Assembly (NCBI RefSeq): GCF_002608565.1
Contig: NZ_LIXM01000010.1
Span: 1-64,000, forward strand
Origin: Vibrio sp. PID17_43
Lineage (GTDB): Bacteria > Pseudomonadota > Gammaproteobacteria > Enterobacterales > Vibrionaceae
DNA length: 64,000 bases
Direction of reading: 5' to 3'
Part shown: one piece after another, positions 37,435 to 46,143 of the stretch
Position numbering within the stretch: position 1 is the first letter of the stretch
Layout: each line of letters opens with the position of its first letter
The notes under the pieces: generated by a model
The model's database searches: none
What the model saw: only the letters and a program-made list of their open reading frames with translations
What the model was told of the DNA's origin: nothing
Made by a program: the position numbers and the translations under genes

Positions 37435-38469
37435 ATGGCAAACTCAGGTAAGACAACCAATAAAGGCATAAGCATCTTTGCATTAGCGATGCTCAATATC
37501 GTGGCAGTGGTGAGCTTAAGGGAGCTGCCTGCAGAAGCGGAATACGGACGGAGTTCAATTTTTTACTACATTTTTGCTGCCATCGTATTCTTAGTGCCCG
37601 TTTCACTCGTCGCGGCAGAATTGGCGAAAGTTCCATCAGATTTGACTGGGCTGTGCTTTGTATCGGTATCTGGTCATATGCATGCCATTGACGATACAGA
37701 ATATAAATTTGCCATAGAGTCGATTTCCCAAGTGATGACGTTGGCATTAGCGCTTAATCAGCATGGCAGTAAAGTGTTGCATGAAAAAATTGGCGCTGAT
37801 GCGACTGGACTACCATTTAATTCGGTGATGGCGTTAGAGCTTCATAACGGAAAACCGTTAAGCCCGTTAGTGAATGCAGGGGCAATGGCCACAGTAAGTT
37901 TGGTGAAAGCAACGGGCGCAGAAGAACGATGGAGCAAGATACTGGAGATGCAATCGGCTATGGCGGGGAGCAAGATCAAATTATCTGCACAAGTTAACAA
38001 ATCAGAGCAGAGCACGAACACGCATAACAAAGCGATTGCTCTGCTTCTTGGGGCCTCAAAATGCATGTACTCTGATCCTTTTGAAGCGTGTGATGTGTAT
38101 ACCAGGCAATGCTCTACGCTTTTTAATTGTGTTGATCTTGCCACAATGGGGGCGTGTCTTGCCAACGGCGGCGTTAATCCTGTTACTTCAGAAACGGTTT
38201 TAAAGAATTCATTGGTTCCTTCCTTGTTGGCAGAAATGACAACAGAGGGATTGTACGAACGCAGTGGGGACTGGGCATTTGAGGTGGGGTTACCTAGTAA
38301 AAGTGGCGTAGGGGGCGGCTTGGTTGCCGTTATTCCCAATGTTGGGGCGCTGGCAGCGTTTTCCCCGCCTTTGGATGAAGCCGGAAACAGTGTTCGAGGT
38401 CAGTTGATGATCAAGTCTGTTGCAAACAAAATGGGATGGAATATTTTTAATGCACGCGTAAATGAATAA
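37435..38469 (+). CDS. Chimera: GadC-like antiporter N-terminus fused to glutaminase
   Basis: 344 aa. Residues 1 to ~64 are the first two membrane segments of a glutamate/GABA-type APC antiporter (ISIFALAMLNIVAVVSLREL through FLVPVSLVAAELA). Residues ~65-344 are a serine-dependent glutaminase (YbaS/GlsA type) lacking about its first 37 residues: GADATGLPFNSVMALELHN, PLSPLVNAGA, ACDVYTRQCSTL, GDWAFEVGLPSKSGVGGG and NSVRGQ. The catalytic Ser96 remains in ESISQ, but the partner Lys of the SxxK pair is Gln99 (CAA at 37729-37731). The frame is intact across the join (about 37620-37640). I infer an internal deletion joining two adjacent genes, giving a product that should be neither a working antiporter nor a working glutaminase. 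Confidence 0.85.
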   Translation: MANSGKTTNKGISIFALAMLNIVAVVSLRELPAEAEYGRSSIFYYIFAAIVFLVPVSLVAAELAKVPSDLTGLCFVSVSGHMHAIDDTEYKFAIESISQVMTLALALNQHGSKVLHEKIGADATGLPFNSVMALELHNGKPLSPLVNAGAMATVSLVKATGAEERWSKILEMQSAMAGSKIKLSAQVNKSEQSTNTHNKAIALLLGASKCMYSDPFEACDVYTRQCSTLFNCVDLATMGACLANGGVNPVTSETVLKNSLVPSLLAEMTTEGLYERSGDWAFEVGLPSKSGVGGGLVAVIPNVGALAAFSPPLDEAGNSVRGQLMIKSVANKMGWNIFNARVNE

Positions 38470-38502
38470 CATTTACGAGTGCATGAGTAATGTCAATGAT
38501 GG

Positions 38503-39663
38503 GTGAATAATATGTGGGAAAAGTACGGATATATTATAGCATCATTGATGGTGTTACTTAATAGTATATTAATATTTGACGTCGCTTTTGGTGCAAATCA
38601 ATCTTTTGATATTATTTTTTTAATTGATGATATTTCAAAGCTTAACTTTGAAACGATAAAGAACTTGCCTTGGCTATTGCTTGGCGTCTTTCAATTGTTA
38701 AATTGCATTGGACTATTTTTCAAAGCAAGAGCTGCATGGGCGATGAGCTGTATTTTGCTGATCGTTTATCTCATATTTACTGCGCAGTACTTTCCTAATC
38801 TCACTGTTAACTTTTCATTAGGTGTATTGACGCTGTTTGTCATGGTTTTTTTACGAAAGCATTTTCATCATAGCAGTACAGCAGCAGGTAGTATCGTTGC
38901 TTTTATCAGTATTATCATTCTTATTATCTACTCTACTTATGGCAGCTTGTACTTTGGAGACGGGTTTAAGCCAGAAATTGATTCGCTGACAACGGCGTTC
39001 TATTTCTCTCTGGTTACGATGACAACGGTGGGGTATGGTGACATTTTGCCAGTGAGTGATTCTGCGAGACTTTTTTCTGCCTCCATGATTACTGCTGGGA
39101 TTGCCATTTTTGCAACATCATTGAGCACCGTGCTTGGTCCATTACTCAATAAAAGTTTTGGTAAGTTAATTCAGGGAGATAGAAAAGTGATGGAAAGGAA
39201 AGATCATTTTATTATTTGCGGTACCTCTACAATGGCCATGAATACGGTGCTTCGATTAAGAGAGCGCGGTTTGGCAATTACGATTATTACTATTCGACCA
39301 ACCGATGAATTTCAGCAAATTGAACAAAGTCTGGAAGGAAAGTATGACATTATATCCGGAGACAGCTGCGATACATCAGTGTTAAAGAGTGCGGGATTAG
39401 AAAACTGCAAAGCGATTCTTGCTCTCACTGACACCGATGCAGACAACGCATTTATTGTTCTGTCTGCAAAGGATCTTAATCCAAATGCAAAAACGGTGGT
39501 AATTGTCAATGATAGTAAAAACATGAACAAAATAAAAAGAGTTCAGCCTGATGTTTTATTATCGCCACAATTACTTGGCAGTGAGGTGCTCGCTCGGTTA
39601 TTAAATGGAGAGAGCATGGATAACAACGATTTAATTTCTATGTTTCTTGACTCTGGAAAGTAA
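38503..39663 (+). CDS. kch: Voltage-gated potassium channel Kch
   Basis: A 386-aa inner-membrane K+ channel. The N-terminal part has several membrane segments. The selectivity filter TTVGYGD is at residues 174-180 between the pore helices. After it an RCK/TrkA-N Rossmann domain begins at about residue 232 (DHFIICGTSTMAMNT) with GDSCDTSVLKSAGL and ILALTDTDADNAF. It follows E. coli Kch closely but lacks the last ~30 residues of the E. coli protein. The frame opens with GTG at 38503; an ATG three codons later (38512) is the alternative start. It follows the gad-like chimera by 33 bases, and K+ channel genes are known partners of gad loci. Confidence 0.92.
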   Translation: MNNMWEKYGYIIASLMVLLNSILIFDVAFGANQSFDIIFLIDDISKLNFETIKNLPWLLLGVFQLLNCIGLFFKARAAWAMSCILLIVYLIFTAQYFPNLTVNFSLGVLTLFVMVFLRKHFHHSSTAAGSIVAFISIIILIIYSTYGSLYFGDGFKPEIDSLTTAFYFSLVTMTTVGYGDILPVSDSARLFSASMITAGIAIFATSLSTVLGPLLNKSFGKLIQGDRKVMERKDHFIICGTSTMAMNTVLRLRERGLAITIITIRPTDEFQQIEQSLEGKYDIISGDSCDTSVLKSAGLENCKAILALTDTDADNAFIVLSAKDLNPNAKTVVIVNDSKNMNKIKRVQPDVLLSPQLLGSEVLARLLNGESMDNNDLISMFLDSGK

Positions 39664-39684
39664 TACTAACGAGCTGAAAAAAGA

Positions 39685-39761
39685 TGGCGCCCCCAGTAGG
39701 ATTCGAACCTACGACCTGTCCCTTAGGAGGGGACTGCGCTATCCAGCTGTGCCATGGGGGC
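39685..39761 (-). tRNA. tRNA-Arg(CCU)
   Basis: A 77-nt tRNA with encoded CCA, acceptor stem GCCCCCA/TGGGGGC and anticodon CCT. It is convergent with kch and upstream of flgT on the same strand as flgT. Confidence 0.96.
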
Positions 39762-39826
39762 GTTAATTCAGATACGTGGTGTATGATATAAAAAAACAGT
39801 CACATAACAAGACTCTGTTCATGTTT

Positions 39827-40960
39827 TTAAAGCACTTTGTTCATTACGTCACCAATCTGTACGCTTGATGCCAGATTTGGCTGGTCAATGGTCAGCTCTG
39901 CTTCGTGCTCGTAGAGTCGTGAAACCGTTAACGTGATAGCGCTCTGCGAGACTTTATTACGTGGCAGACCCTTTTGGTCGATGAAAGAGGCGGTATGCCA
40001 CAATTGCAGCTTGTCGCCTTCTTTCACGCCGTGCATGCGACCGAGATCCATGGTGACTGTATTACCAAACACGGCTACTACTTCTGGTAAAGTGATTTTG
40101 CAAGACAGCTCTGATTCTAAGTCGAGCATAATATTACGGCTTACACGCAGCATCATTTCACCGTAAGTGGATGCCCAAAAACGTGCGCTGCTTGTATCGA
40201 CTTGACTGGTTTTGGCAAATGGCCAACGCGCGACTTCACGGTAGTTTTTTTGGTAAACCTCGTGACCGGTTTTTCCATCGTAAACCTTTATTTCCAATGC
40301 AAACTGTCGATTGATGATATCATCTTTAAGCACTTTAGCATCAACCGTCGCCGTCAGGTCGGTGACTTCTCCGCCAATGATGTACTGTGCACCGTTGTCC
40401 TGGGCGATCATTTGGGTTCGCTCTGGATAGTGGCTATGGATTGAATAATCGGTTGTGCCAACCGAGACAAAGCTACGAGAAGTTTGGTCCAATTGGCGGT
40501 TTACTACATCACTGAAATCATCACCCACACGGTAAATTTGTCCCATCACTGCTTGCTGCGGTGACACGACGTCGATGTTGCCGACCAACACGGTTTTCTT
40601 ATATTGATTCACGTGGCAACCCGTTGCCGATGGATAGATGTCCACACGGATCTTCATTTCCATTTTGCCACGGCGTTTGCGCTCTGATTCCACCAAGATG
40701 TAGCGTACTTCATGATTAGTGAATAGGTACTCTTTGCGGTTTTCTTCTAGCAGTGGCATCAAATTGCTAATGCTGCCAATATCTGCGCCCGAAAAATTGA
40801 CGGCTTTGAAGAGTGCATCCTCTAATGCGTGCAACCTTGCCGCTTCATCTGAAGAAACGATCGTGGCAATGCCTGTCACTTCATACCATGACGCTGCCGT
40901 ACGAAATGGCAGAAATAATATAAAAGTAATTGAAATTACGCTAAAAAATATTTTTTTCAT
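39827..40960 (-). CDS. flgT: Flagellar H-ring protein FlgT
   Basis: A 377-aa periplasmic protein that builds the H ring around the LP ring of the sodium-driven polar flagellum and helps place the MotX/MotY T ring. It has a signal peptide (MKKIFFSVISITFILFLPF) before ASWYEVTG. The length equals that of the vibrio FlgT I recall, and the middle and C-terminal domains are complete. The start is set at 40960; the frame is open 78 codons further upstream, but that part is not protein-like for this family. A sigma-54 type promoter lies about 85 bases upstream, and flgO-flgP are divergent. Confidence 0.93.
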   Translation of the reverse strand: MKKIFFSVISITFILFLPFRTAASWYEVTGIATIVSSDEAARLHALEDALFKAVNFSGADIGSISNLMPLLEENRKEYLFTNHEVRYILVESERKRRGKMEMKIRVDIYPSATGCHVNQYKKTVLVGNIDVVSPQQAVMGQIYRVGDDFSDVVNRQLDQTSRSFVSVGTTDYSIHSHYPERTQMIAQDNGAQYIIGGEVTDLTATVDAKVLKDDIINRQFALEIKVYDGKTGHEVYQKNYREVARWPFAKTSQVDTSSARFWASTYGEMMLRVSRNIMLDLESELSCKITLPEVVAVFGNTVTMDLGRMHGVKEGDKLQLWHTASFIDQKGLPRNKVSQSAITLTVSRLYEHEAELTIDQPNLASSVQIGDVMNKVL

Positions 40961-41044
40961 TGTTTCTTGCCGTTTGGGTATAGATATTGCTTTATCAATT
41001 GCAATGAAGTTTGGTGGCTTTTTGTAAGTTTGACAACAGAAGAA

Positions 41045-41061
41045 AGCAAGGACTGTTCCAA
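41045..41061 (-). promoter_or_regulatory. Sigma-54 promoter of flgT
   Basis: On the minus strand TTGGAAC-N5-TTGCT has GG (41059-41058) and GC (41047-41046) at the required 12-base interval. Only the C-to-A change in GGCA departs from the consensus core. Confidence 0.7.
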
Positions 41062-41130
41062 TATTGCATTTCTCGGCAGAGAAGTAATCAAAAAAACAGT
41101 GACACCTAAGATTATCTGGAGAATCAAACC

Positions 41131-41769
41131 ATGAAAAGATGGCTTGTTGCCGCATCGATGATGACGCTTTTGACATCGTGCGCGTACTCACCAATTTACA
41201 ATGGTAAAGAACCGTATTCCGGCAGCCAGTTCATGCTCATGGACAGCCCACGCCACACAATGGACTTCTTTATTGAAAGCATGACGGAAGAGTTGATGGT
41301 TTCAAACGTAGCGGTGTCATCACGTACACCTGTTGCGATTACATCATTTGTTGATTTGCAAAATATGGATGCGACTAACTGGTTGGGTAACTCGATATCG
41401 GAAGGGTTTATTCACCAATTCCAACGTCGTGGTTTTAAGGTCGTGGACTTTAAAACGACAGGGTCTATTCAGGTGACTCAACAAGGTGACTTTGCTCTAA
41501 GTCGTGATTGGCAAGATTTGGCGCATGAACAACAAATTCAATACGTACTGACTGGAACGATGTTACGTCAGGAAGGTGGCGTTTTAGTGAATGCACGTAT
41601 TGTCGGTATGCAAAGCCGTATTGTTGTGGCTTCAGCACAAGCATTTTTGCCAGCAGATCGTATTGGCCGTGATTTAGATACACTGAATAGTATCCGTACT
41701 CAAGACGGGGTATTGATTCGTTCTGATCCTACCATTCGACAACCATACACTGTGATTCTCCGCCCGTAG
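41131..41769 (+). CDS. flgO: Flagellar outer-membrane lipoprotein FlgO
   Basis: A 212-aa lipoprotein; the signal peptide ends in MTLLTSC, giving Cys17. In Vibrio cholerae and relatives FlgO and FlgP are outer-membrane proteins needed for flagellum stability and motility. The FlgO domain covers the middle of the protein (VSSRTPVAITSFVDLQNMD and ISEGFIHQFQRRGFKVVDF). It is 9 bases before flgP and divergent from flgT, the standard vibrio layout. Confidence 0.93.
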   Translation: MKRWLVAASMMTLLTSCAYSPIYNGKEPYSGSQFMLMDSPRHTMDFFIESMTEELMVSNVAVSSRTPVAITSFVDLQNMDATNWLGNSISEGFIHQFQRRGFKVVDFKTTGSIQVTQQGDFALSRDWQDLAHEQQIQYVLTGTMLRQEGGVLVNARIVGMQSRIVVASAQAFLPADRIGRDLDTLNSIRTQDGVLIRSDPTIRQPYTVILRP

Positions 41770-41778
41770 GAAACAAGC

Positions 41779-42210
41779 ATGAAAAAGTTATTATTTATTC
41801 TAGTGACATTGGTGCTGGTGGGCTGTCAGCCATTACAACAGATGCGCCAAGATGATATTTTAGTTGCGGTGGGCTACGCGAGCGTGAGTGAGCAAACTGG
41901 CCGCACGGTAGAAGAGAAGCGTGTTCGTGCTATGCGTGCGTCGAAGATTGATGCTTACCGAGAGTTAGCTGAGCAAGTGTATGGTATGCGAGTAAGCGGC
42001 CGTGCTGAGCTAGAAGATCAGCGTCTTGGTATTGAAACGACAACGGGTGCCGTTGATGGTGTGATCCGTGGGGCGGAGGTTGTGCGTAGCTATCTAGTTG
42101 AAGACAGTTACGTTACTGAGCTTCGTTTAGACATCCGTAAGATGGATAAACTGCGTGATTACGGTGAAGTACAACAGGTACCTGAGAAGCGTCAGCAGAC
42201 CTTGTTTTAA
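41779..42210 (+). CDS. flgP: Flagellar assembly lipoprotein FlgP
   Basis: A 143-aa lipoprotein (signal peptide ending VLVGC, Cys16) of the outer-membrane flagellar disk/H-ring system. The LPP20-like domain is visible in RVRAMRASKIDAYRELAEQV and VRGAEVV-type sequence. It follows flgO closely and is convergent with flgN. A hairpin terminator follows at 42253. Confidence 0.93.
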   Translation: MKKLLFILVTLVLVGCQPLQQMRQDDILVAVGYASVSEQTGRTVEEKRVRAMRASKIDAYRELAEQVYGMRVSGRAELEDQRLGIETTTGAVDGVIRGAEVVRSYLVEDSYVTELRLDIRKMDKLRDYGEVQQVPEKRQQTLF

Positions 42211-42252
42211 CCCATTTCTACGAATCAGGTAATTTTTTCTAGCGACTGATTG

Positions 42253-42273
42253 GCAACAATTGGTTGCTTTTTT
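42253..42273 (+). terminator. Terminator after flgP
   Basis: A 5-bp stem GCAAC/GTTGC with a 5-base loop is followed by six Ts, 43 bases after flgP. Confidence 0.6.
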
Positions 42274-42324
42274 ATGTGCGACATTCAGTGCTAACAGGGA
42301 TGGGCAGGAGAGCAAGGCGCGTTT

Positions 42325-42750
42325 TTAGGCTTTGATGTTCGTGCCGAGCGTTGAGATGGTATGAGTTTTACCGCCGGCATTGTAGGTCATGCCGATCTTA
42401 CCGTGGGTATGCTGAAGCATATTGTTGAGCTTGTTGAAGCTCAATTGAGCACGGTTGAGCGATTCCCCATTTATTTGATTGGTGTGTTGGCAATCGAGGA
42501 TGATGGATTGGATCTGTGCGACAACCTGACTTAGGTTTGCGTCATCAGTAAGTTGATTGACGTGCGGGTGAGAGGCAATTCGTTGATCGGTGGTTCTCAG
42601 TTGATCAATGAGTGTCATTTTTTCTTTGGCAAATTTCTCGATCTCAGAAGAGACACGAGCGGTGATCGCTTGTGTTTCTTGGCGTAACACACCAGAAAGT
42701 GCTTTTGCATTTTCCAGCTGGAAGTTAACAAGATCGACTAATGCTGCCAT
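42325..42750 (-). CDS. flgN: Flagellar export chaperone FlgN
   Basis: A 141-aa helical chaperone for the hook-filament junction proteins FlgK and FlgL, encoded 11 kb away in this window. It has long amphipathic helices with LVNFQLENAKALSGVLRQET at the N-terminus, typical of FlgN. ATG at 42750; the preceding TTG in frame is unlikely. It follows flgM by 26 bases, and flgA-flgM-flgN is conserved. Confidence 0.88.
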   Translation of the reverse strand: MAALVDLVNFQLENAKALSGVLRQETQAITARVSSEIEKFAKEKMTLIDQLRTTDQRIASHPHVNQLTDDANLSQVVAQIQSIILDCQHTNQINGESLNRAQLSFNKLNNMLQHTHGKIGMTYNAGGKTHTISTLGTNIKA

Positions 42751-42776
42751 CAATACTTACCTTGGGCCTAAGTCAG

Positions 42777-43088
42777 TTAGCTTTTGCCTTGCAATTCGTT
42801 TTCAAACTTAATCATATTGTCGGCCAGTTTTTCTGGATCAACTTTGTATGAGCCGTTTGCGATTGCTTCTTTAATTGCCGCTACTTTTGCACTGTCATAA
42901 GCTGGAGATGCAGCCATATCCTTTTGCAGCTTGCTGACGGCCTTACCTTGCTGGCTCAATGAGACGGCGTCTTGTTGTGCTAGCGCTTTTTTTGATTCCG
43001 TGGTGCTTGTCGCCGTAGAATCATTACGGGCAGGTGAGCGACTTGTCGTCGTCATCTGGCCTGAGCGTATATTATCTATACTTACCAT
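42777..43088 (-). CDS. flgM: Anti-sigma-28 factor FlgM
   Basis: A 103-aa inhibitor of the flagellar sigma factor FliA, in vibrios exported through the flagellum to release late genes. It begins MVSIDNIRSGQ. A Ser/Thr-rich N-terminal half and the C-terminal sigma-binding helices (AAIKEAIANGSYKVDPEKLA then MIKFENEL) match the family. An AAGG site precedes the ATG. A good sigma-28 type promoter lies 41 bases upstream, so FliA drives its own inhibitor. Confidence 0.92.
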   Translation of the reverse strand: MVSIDNIRSGQMTTTSRSPARNDSTATSTTESKKALAQQDAVSLSQQGKAVSKLQKDMAASPAYDSAKVAAIKEAIANGSYKVDPEKLADNMIKFENELQGKS

Positions 43089-43128
43089 ATTTCAACCTTA
43101 AATTCGTATCGTAATACTGGTATCCAGA

Positions 43129-43155
43129 CTATCGACCATTAGCAAAATAACTTTA
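43129..43155 (-). promoter_or_regulatory. Sigma-28 promoter of flgMN
   Basis: On the minus strand TAAAGTTA (43155-43148), 11 bases, then GTCGATAG (43136-43129). The FliA consensus is TAAAGTTT-N11-GCCGATAA. Confidence 0.8.
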
Positions 43156-43216
43156 GGGAATTTTTGCATTTTTATTGTACATTTTTCCATCACCGCCAGT
43201 AAGTTATCAAACAGGA

Positions 43217-43963
43217 CTAAAAGGTGATGGTGATTTCCGCAATGCCAGTCACAATGCCTTCTATTATACGTTGGGACTTGTCATTTTTCACTCTTACTTG
43301 ATCACCAGTGGAACCATCCTGTAATGCCGTACCTTTAGTGGTAATGGTCATGCCTGATTTCACCGCTTTGATCGTCACTTTTTCATTGCGGCAAACCACA
43401 CACACATCATTGCGCTCGACCACATCACCCAAGCGTACATTGCGTTTTAGTTTTGCCCCAATCACTTGTTCCTCGCGAGTAAAGCCATCTTTACGAAAGC
43501 GCTGTAATTCGATCATCGATGTAGTGATATCCGAAGCACTGATGATTTCGCCACGCCCCAGTTGACGAGTCGCAACGATCATTGGTACAGATGCAGAAAT
43601 CCGAACCGGAACATACACCTTCCAGTTATCGATCGGACACTCAACTAATACATTGATATTACTGCGTGTGCTACTGGTTGAAGATGCAGACGTAGTAAGG
43701 GGCTCAGGGCAATCAGTGGCTCTAATACGTGGATCAATATTTGCCGCGCCCACTGACAATTCTCCTCCGACTGGTTGCTCGACCGTGGTAAGAATATGTT
43801 GCTCGGCAGCGGTTCTAATTTGTTCGAGTTGGTTTTCTGTTGCTGACTGCACAAAAAAGCTAAACATACTGAGCATAATGCCGATAGACTTAGCGTACTT
43901 TGTGATGACTGCTCTACCTATAGTCATAGTCAATGGTGTCGCTATTATATTATGGTGCGCCAT
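43217..43963 (-). CDS. flgA: Flagellar P-ring assembly chaperone FlgA
   Basis: A 248-aa periplasmic protein that assists FlgI in forming the P ring. An N-terminal hydrophobic signal segment (IGIMLSMFSFFVQSA) is followed by a FlgA region and a SAF-type domain (RQLGRGEIISASDIT). The C-terminal ChapFlgA part has VKNDKSQRIIEGIVTG. The start at 43963 is supported by an AGGG site 7 bases upstream; internal ATGs at 43927 and 43876 would give shorter signal peptides. It is divergent from cheV and precedes flgM with its own promoter between. Confidence 0.92.
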   Translation of the reverse strand: MAHHNIIATPLTMTIGRAVITKYAKSIGIMLSMFSFFVQSATENQLEQIRTAAEQHILTTVEQPVGGELSVGAANIDPRIRATDCPEPLTTSASSTSSTRSNINVLVECPIDNWKVYVPVRISASVPMIVATRQLGRGEIISASDITTSMIELQRFRKDGFTREEQVIGAKLKRNVRLGDVVERNDVCVVCRNEKVTIKAVKSGMTITTKGTALQDGSTGDQVRVKNDKSQRIIEGIVTGIAEITITF

Positions 43964-44039
43964 ACTGTTTCCCTGGTATTATGCCTGCCAGTCGTAGAGT
44001 ATCATTTAAAAACAAAAAGTTTGAGATGGAGATGAGCAT

Positions 44040-44966
44040 ATGACGGGGATTCTTGATTCGGTGAATCAGCGTACGCAACTCGTCGGCCAAAACCGATTGG
44101 AGCTACTGACTTTTCGGTTGATGGGACGACAGCGCTACGGTATTAACGTATTCAAAGTAAAAGAAGTACTGCAGTGTCCTAAATTGACGTTATTGCCAAA
44201 TCTACACCCTCTAGTAAAAGGTGTTGCTCATATCCGTGGCCATACCGTGTCAGTGATTGACTTGAGTTTGGCGATCGGTGGTCGCCCAACGACAGATATC
44301 GATAAATGTTTTGTTGTGATCGCGGAATTTAACCGAACTATTCAAGCGTTCTTAGTCTCTTCAGTTGAGCGCATTATTAACATGCTCTGGGAAGCGATTT
44401 TGCCGCCGCCTGACGGCGCAGGTAAAGCACATTATCTAACCGCAGTAACCAACATCGACAACGAGCTAGTAGAAATCCTGGACGTTGAGAAAATCTTGGC
44501 AGAGATTGCACCGGTAGACGAAACCATGGATTCGACCATTGGTGAAGAAATCGCTCAAGCAGAGCAGGCGAAGCCGATAGTACGCCGCATTTTAATCGCG
44601 GATGACTCAACGGTCGCTCGTAAGCAAGTGGAACGAGCGATTAGCGCCATCGGATTTGAAGTGATCTCGGTGAAAGATGGTAAAGAAGCATACAATAAGC
44701 TGCTAGAAATGGCGCAAGAAGGTAGCATCTACGATCAGATTTCTTTGGTCATTTCTGATATCGAAATGCCAGAAATGGATGGCTATACGTTAACCGCTGA
44801 AATTCGCAGAAATGCAGATTTGAAGAACCTTTATGTTATTCTTCACTCTTCATTGAGTGGTGTCTTCAACCAAGCGATGGTCGAGCGAGTAGGGGCAAAC
44901 TCCTTCATTGCGAAATTTAACCCAGGTGAGTTGGGGAACGCAGTTAAATCTGCATTAATACAATAA
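44040..44966 (+). CDS. cheV: Chemotaxis coupling protein CheV
   Basis: 308 aa. An N-terminal CheW-like domain (FRLMGRQRYGINVFKVKEVL, VKGVAHIRGHTVSVIDLS) couples receptors to CheA. A C-terminal response-regulator domain from about residue 180 has the acidic pocket RRILIADDST, the phospho-acceptor in LVISDIEMPEMDGY and a conserved lysine in FIAKF. A GGAG site precedes the ATG. It is 11 bases before cheR. flgA/cheV-cheR next to flgB is the usual vibrio order. Confidence 0.95.
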   Translation: MTGILDSVNQRTQLVGQNRLELLTFRLMGRQRYGINVFKVKEVLQCPKLTLLPNLHPLVKGVAHIRGHTVSVIDLSLAIGGRPTTDIDKCFVVIAEFNRTIQAFLVSSVERIINMLWEAILPPPDGAGKAHYLTAVTNIDNELVEILDVEKILAEIAPVDETMDSTIGEEIAQAEQAKPIVRRILIADDSTVARKQVERAISAIGFEVISVKDGKEAYNKLLEMAQEGSIYDQISLVISDIEMPEMDGYTLTAEIRRNADLKNLYVILHSSLSGVFNQAMVERVGANSFIAKFNPGELGNAVKSALIQ

Positions 44967-44977
44967 AAGAGACATTA

Positions 44978-45805
44978 ATGACTGCTATTACAATCAGTGA
45001 TCAAGAGTATCGTGACTTTAGCCGTTTTCTAGAATCACAATGTGGCATCGTATTAGGTGACAGTAAGCAATACCTCGTACGCAGCCGATTGAGCCCACTG
45101 GTGACTAAGTTTAAGCTCGCATCGTTGTCTGATTTGCTGCGTGATGTCGTAACAGGGCGCAATCGTGAACTGCGTATTGCTGCAGTGGATGCAATGACGA
45201 CGAACGAAACATTGTGGTTTCGAGATACTTATCCGTTCACGGTATTAGCTGACAAACTCTTGCCGGAGATGGCGGCAAATAAACGACCAATTAAGATTTG
45301 GTCAGCGGCTAGCTCTTCTGGTCAGGAGCCGTACTCAATGGCGATGACGGTGCTAGAGACACAGCAGCGTAAGCCTGGATTGCTGCCTAGCGTATCGATC
45401 ACGGCAACCGATATCTCTTCAAATATGTTGGATATGTGCCGTGCGGGTGTTTACGACAACCTTGCTTTGGGGCGTGGTCTTTCACCAGAACGTCGCCGTA
45501 CGTTCTTTGAAGACGCAGGTGATGGACGCATGAAAGTAAAAGATAACGTAAAACGTATGGTGAATTTCCGTCCTCAGAACTTGATGGACAGTTACGCCCT
45601 TTTAGGGAAATTCGACATTATTTTTTGTCGTAATGTCTTGATCTACTTCTCACCAGAGATGAAATCGAAAGTGCTGAACCAAATGGCAAACAGCTTAAAC
45701 CCTGGTGGTTACCTGCTGTTGGGTGCTTCGGAATCGCTCACTGGTTTGACCGACAAATTTGAAATGGTGCGCTGTAATCCAGGTATTATTTACAAGTTAA
45801 AGTAG
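44978..45805 (+). CDS. cheR: Chemotaxis protein methyltransferase CheR
   Basis: Methylates glutamates on chemoreceptors for adaptation. It is 275 aa long: an N-terminal helical CheR_N domain (residues ~10-60) and a C-terminal SAM-dependent methyltransferase domain with WSAASSSGQEPYSMAM, ITATDISSNML and FDIIFCRNVLIYFS. It lacks the pentapeptide-binding insertion only if judged by eye; this was not tested. A terminator follows, which separates it from flgB. Confidence 0.95.
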   Translation: MTAITISDQEYRDFSRFLESQCGIVLGDSKQYLVRSRLSPLVTKFKLASLSDLLRDVVTGRNRELRIAAVDAMTTNETLWFRDTYPFTVLADKLLPEMAANKRPIKIWSAASSSGQEPYSMAMTVLETQQRKPGLLPSVSITATDISSNMLDMCRAGVYDNLALGRGLSPERRRTFFEDAGDGRMKVKDNVKRMVNFRPQNLMDSYALLGKFDIIFCRNVLIYFSPEMKSKVLNQMANSLNPGGYLLLGASESLTGLTDKFEMVRCNPGIIYKLK

Positions 45806-45842
45806 CGATAAGCTAAAATAGCGGACTCTTTTTAAAACAATG

Positions 45843-45873
45843 AAGCCTGACCTTGTTTCAGGCTTTTCTTTTT
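45843..45873 (+). terminator. Terminator after cheR
   Basis: A 7-bp stem AGCCTGA/TCAGGCT is followed by TTTCTTTTT, 38 bases after cheR. From here to 46085 no gene is seen. Confidence 0.8.
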
Positions 45874-46085
45874 GTTCCTTTCCATCCCACCATTTCGTTA
45901 CTCATTTCTGCGTTTCTCCTCGTTAAAGATCTGGCCATTTTTGCCTTCAATGCATCAAAGGGTGTATATTTTTTAGTGAGTCAGATTGATTAACTGACTT
46001 GATATGACATTCAATCACCTACTTTGGCTTGCTTATTGCGATCCATTACGTTGATAACCAAACGGCAAAACGGTACATCGCTTTT

Positions 46086-46101
46086 TGGCATGCTAATTGC
46101 T
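46086..46101 (+). promoter_or_regulatory. Sigma-54 promoter of flgBCDE
   Basis: TTGGCATGCTAATTGCT has GG (46087-46088) and GC (46099-46100) at the required interval, 43 bases before flgB. Confidence 0.85.
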
Positions 46102-46143
46102 TTTGGTTACTAATGACGGTCAGTTCTTAATGTAGAGGCAAAC

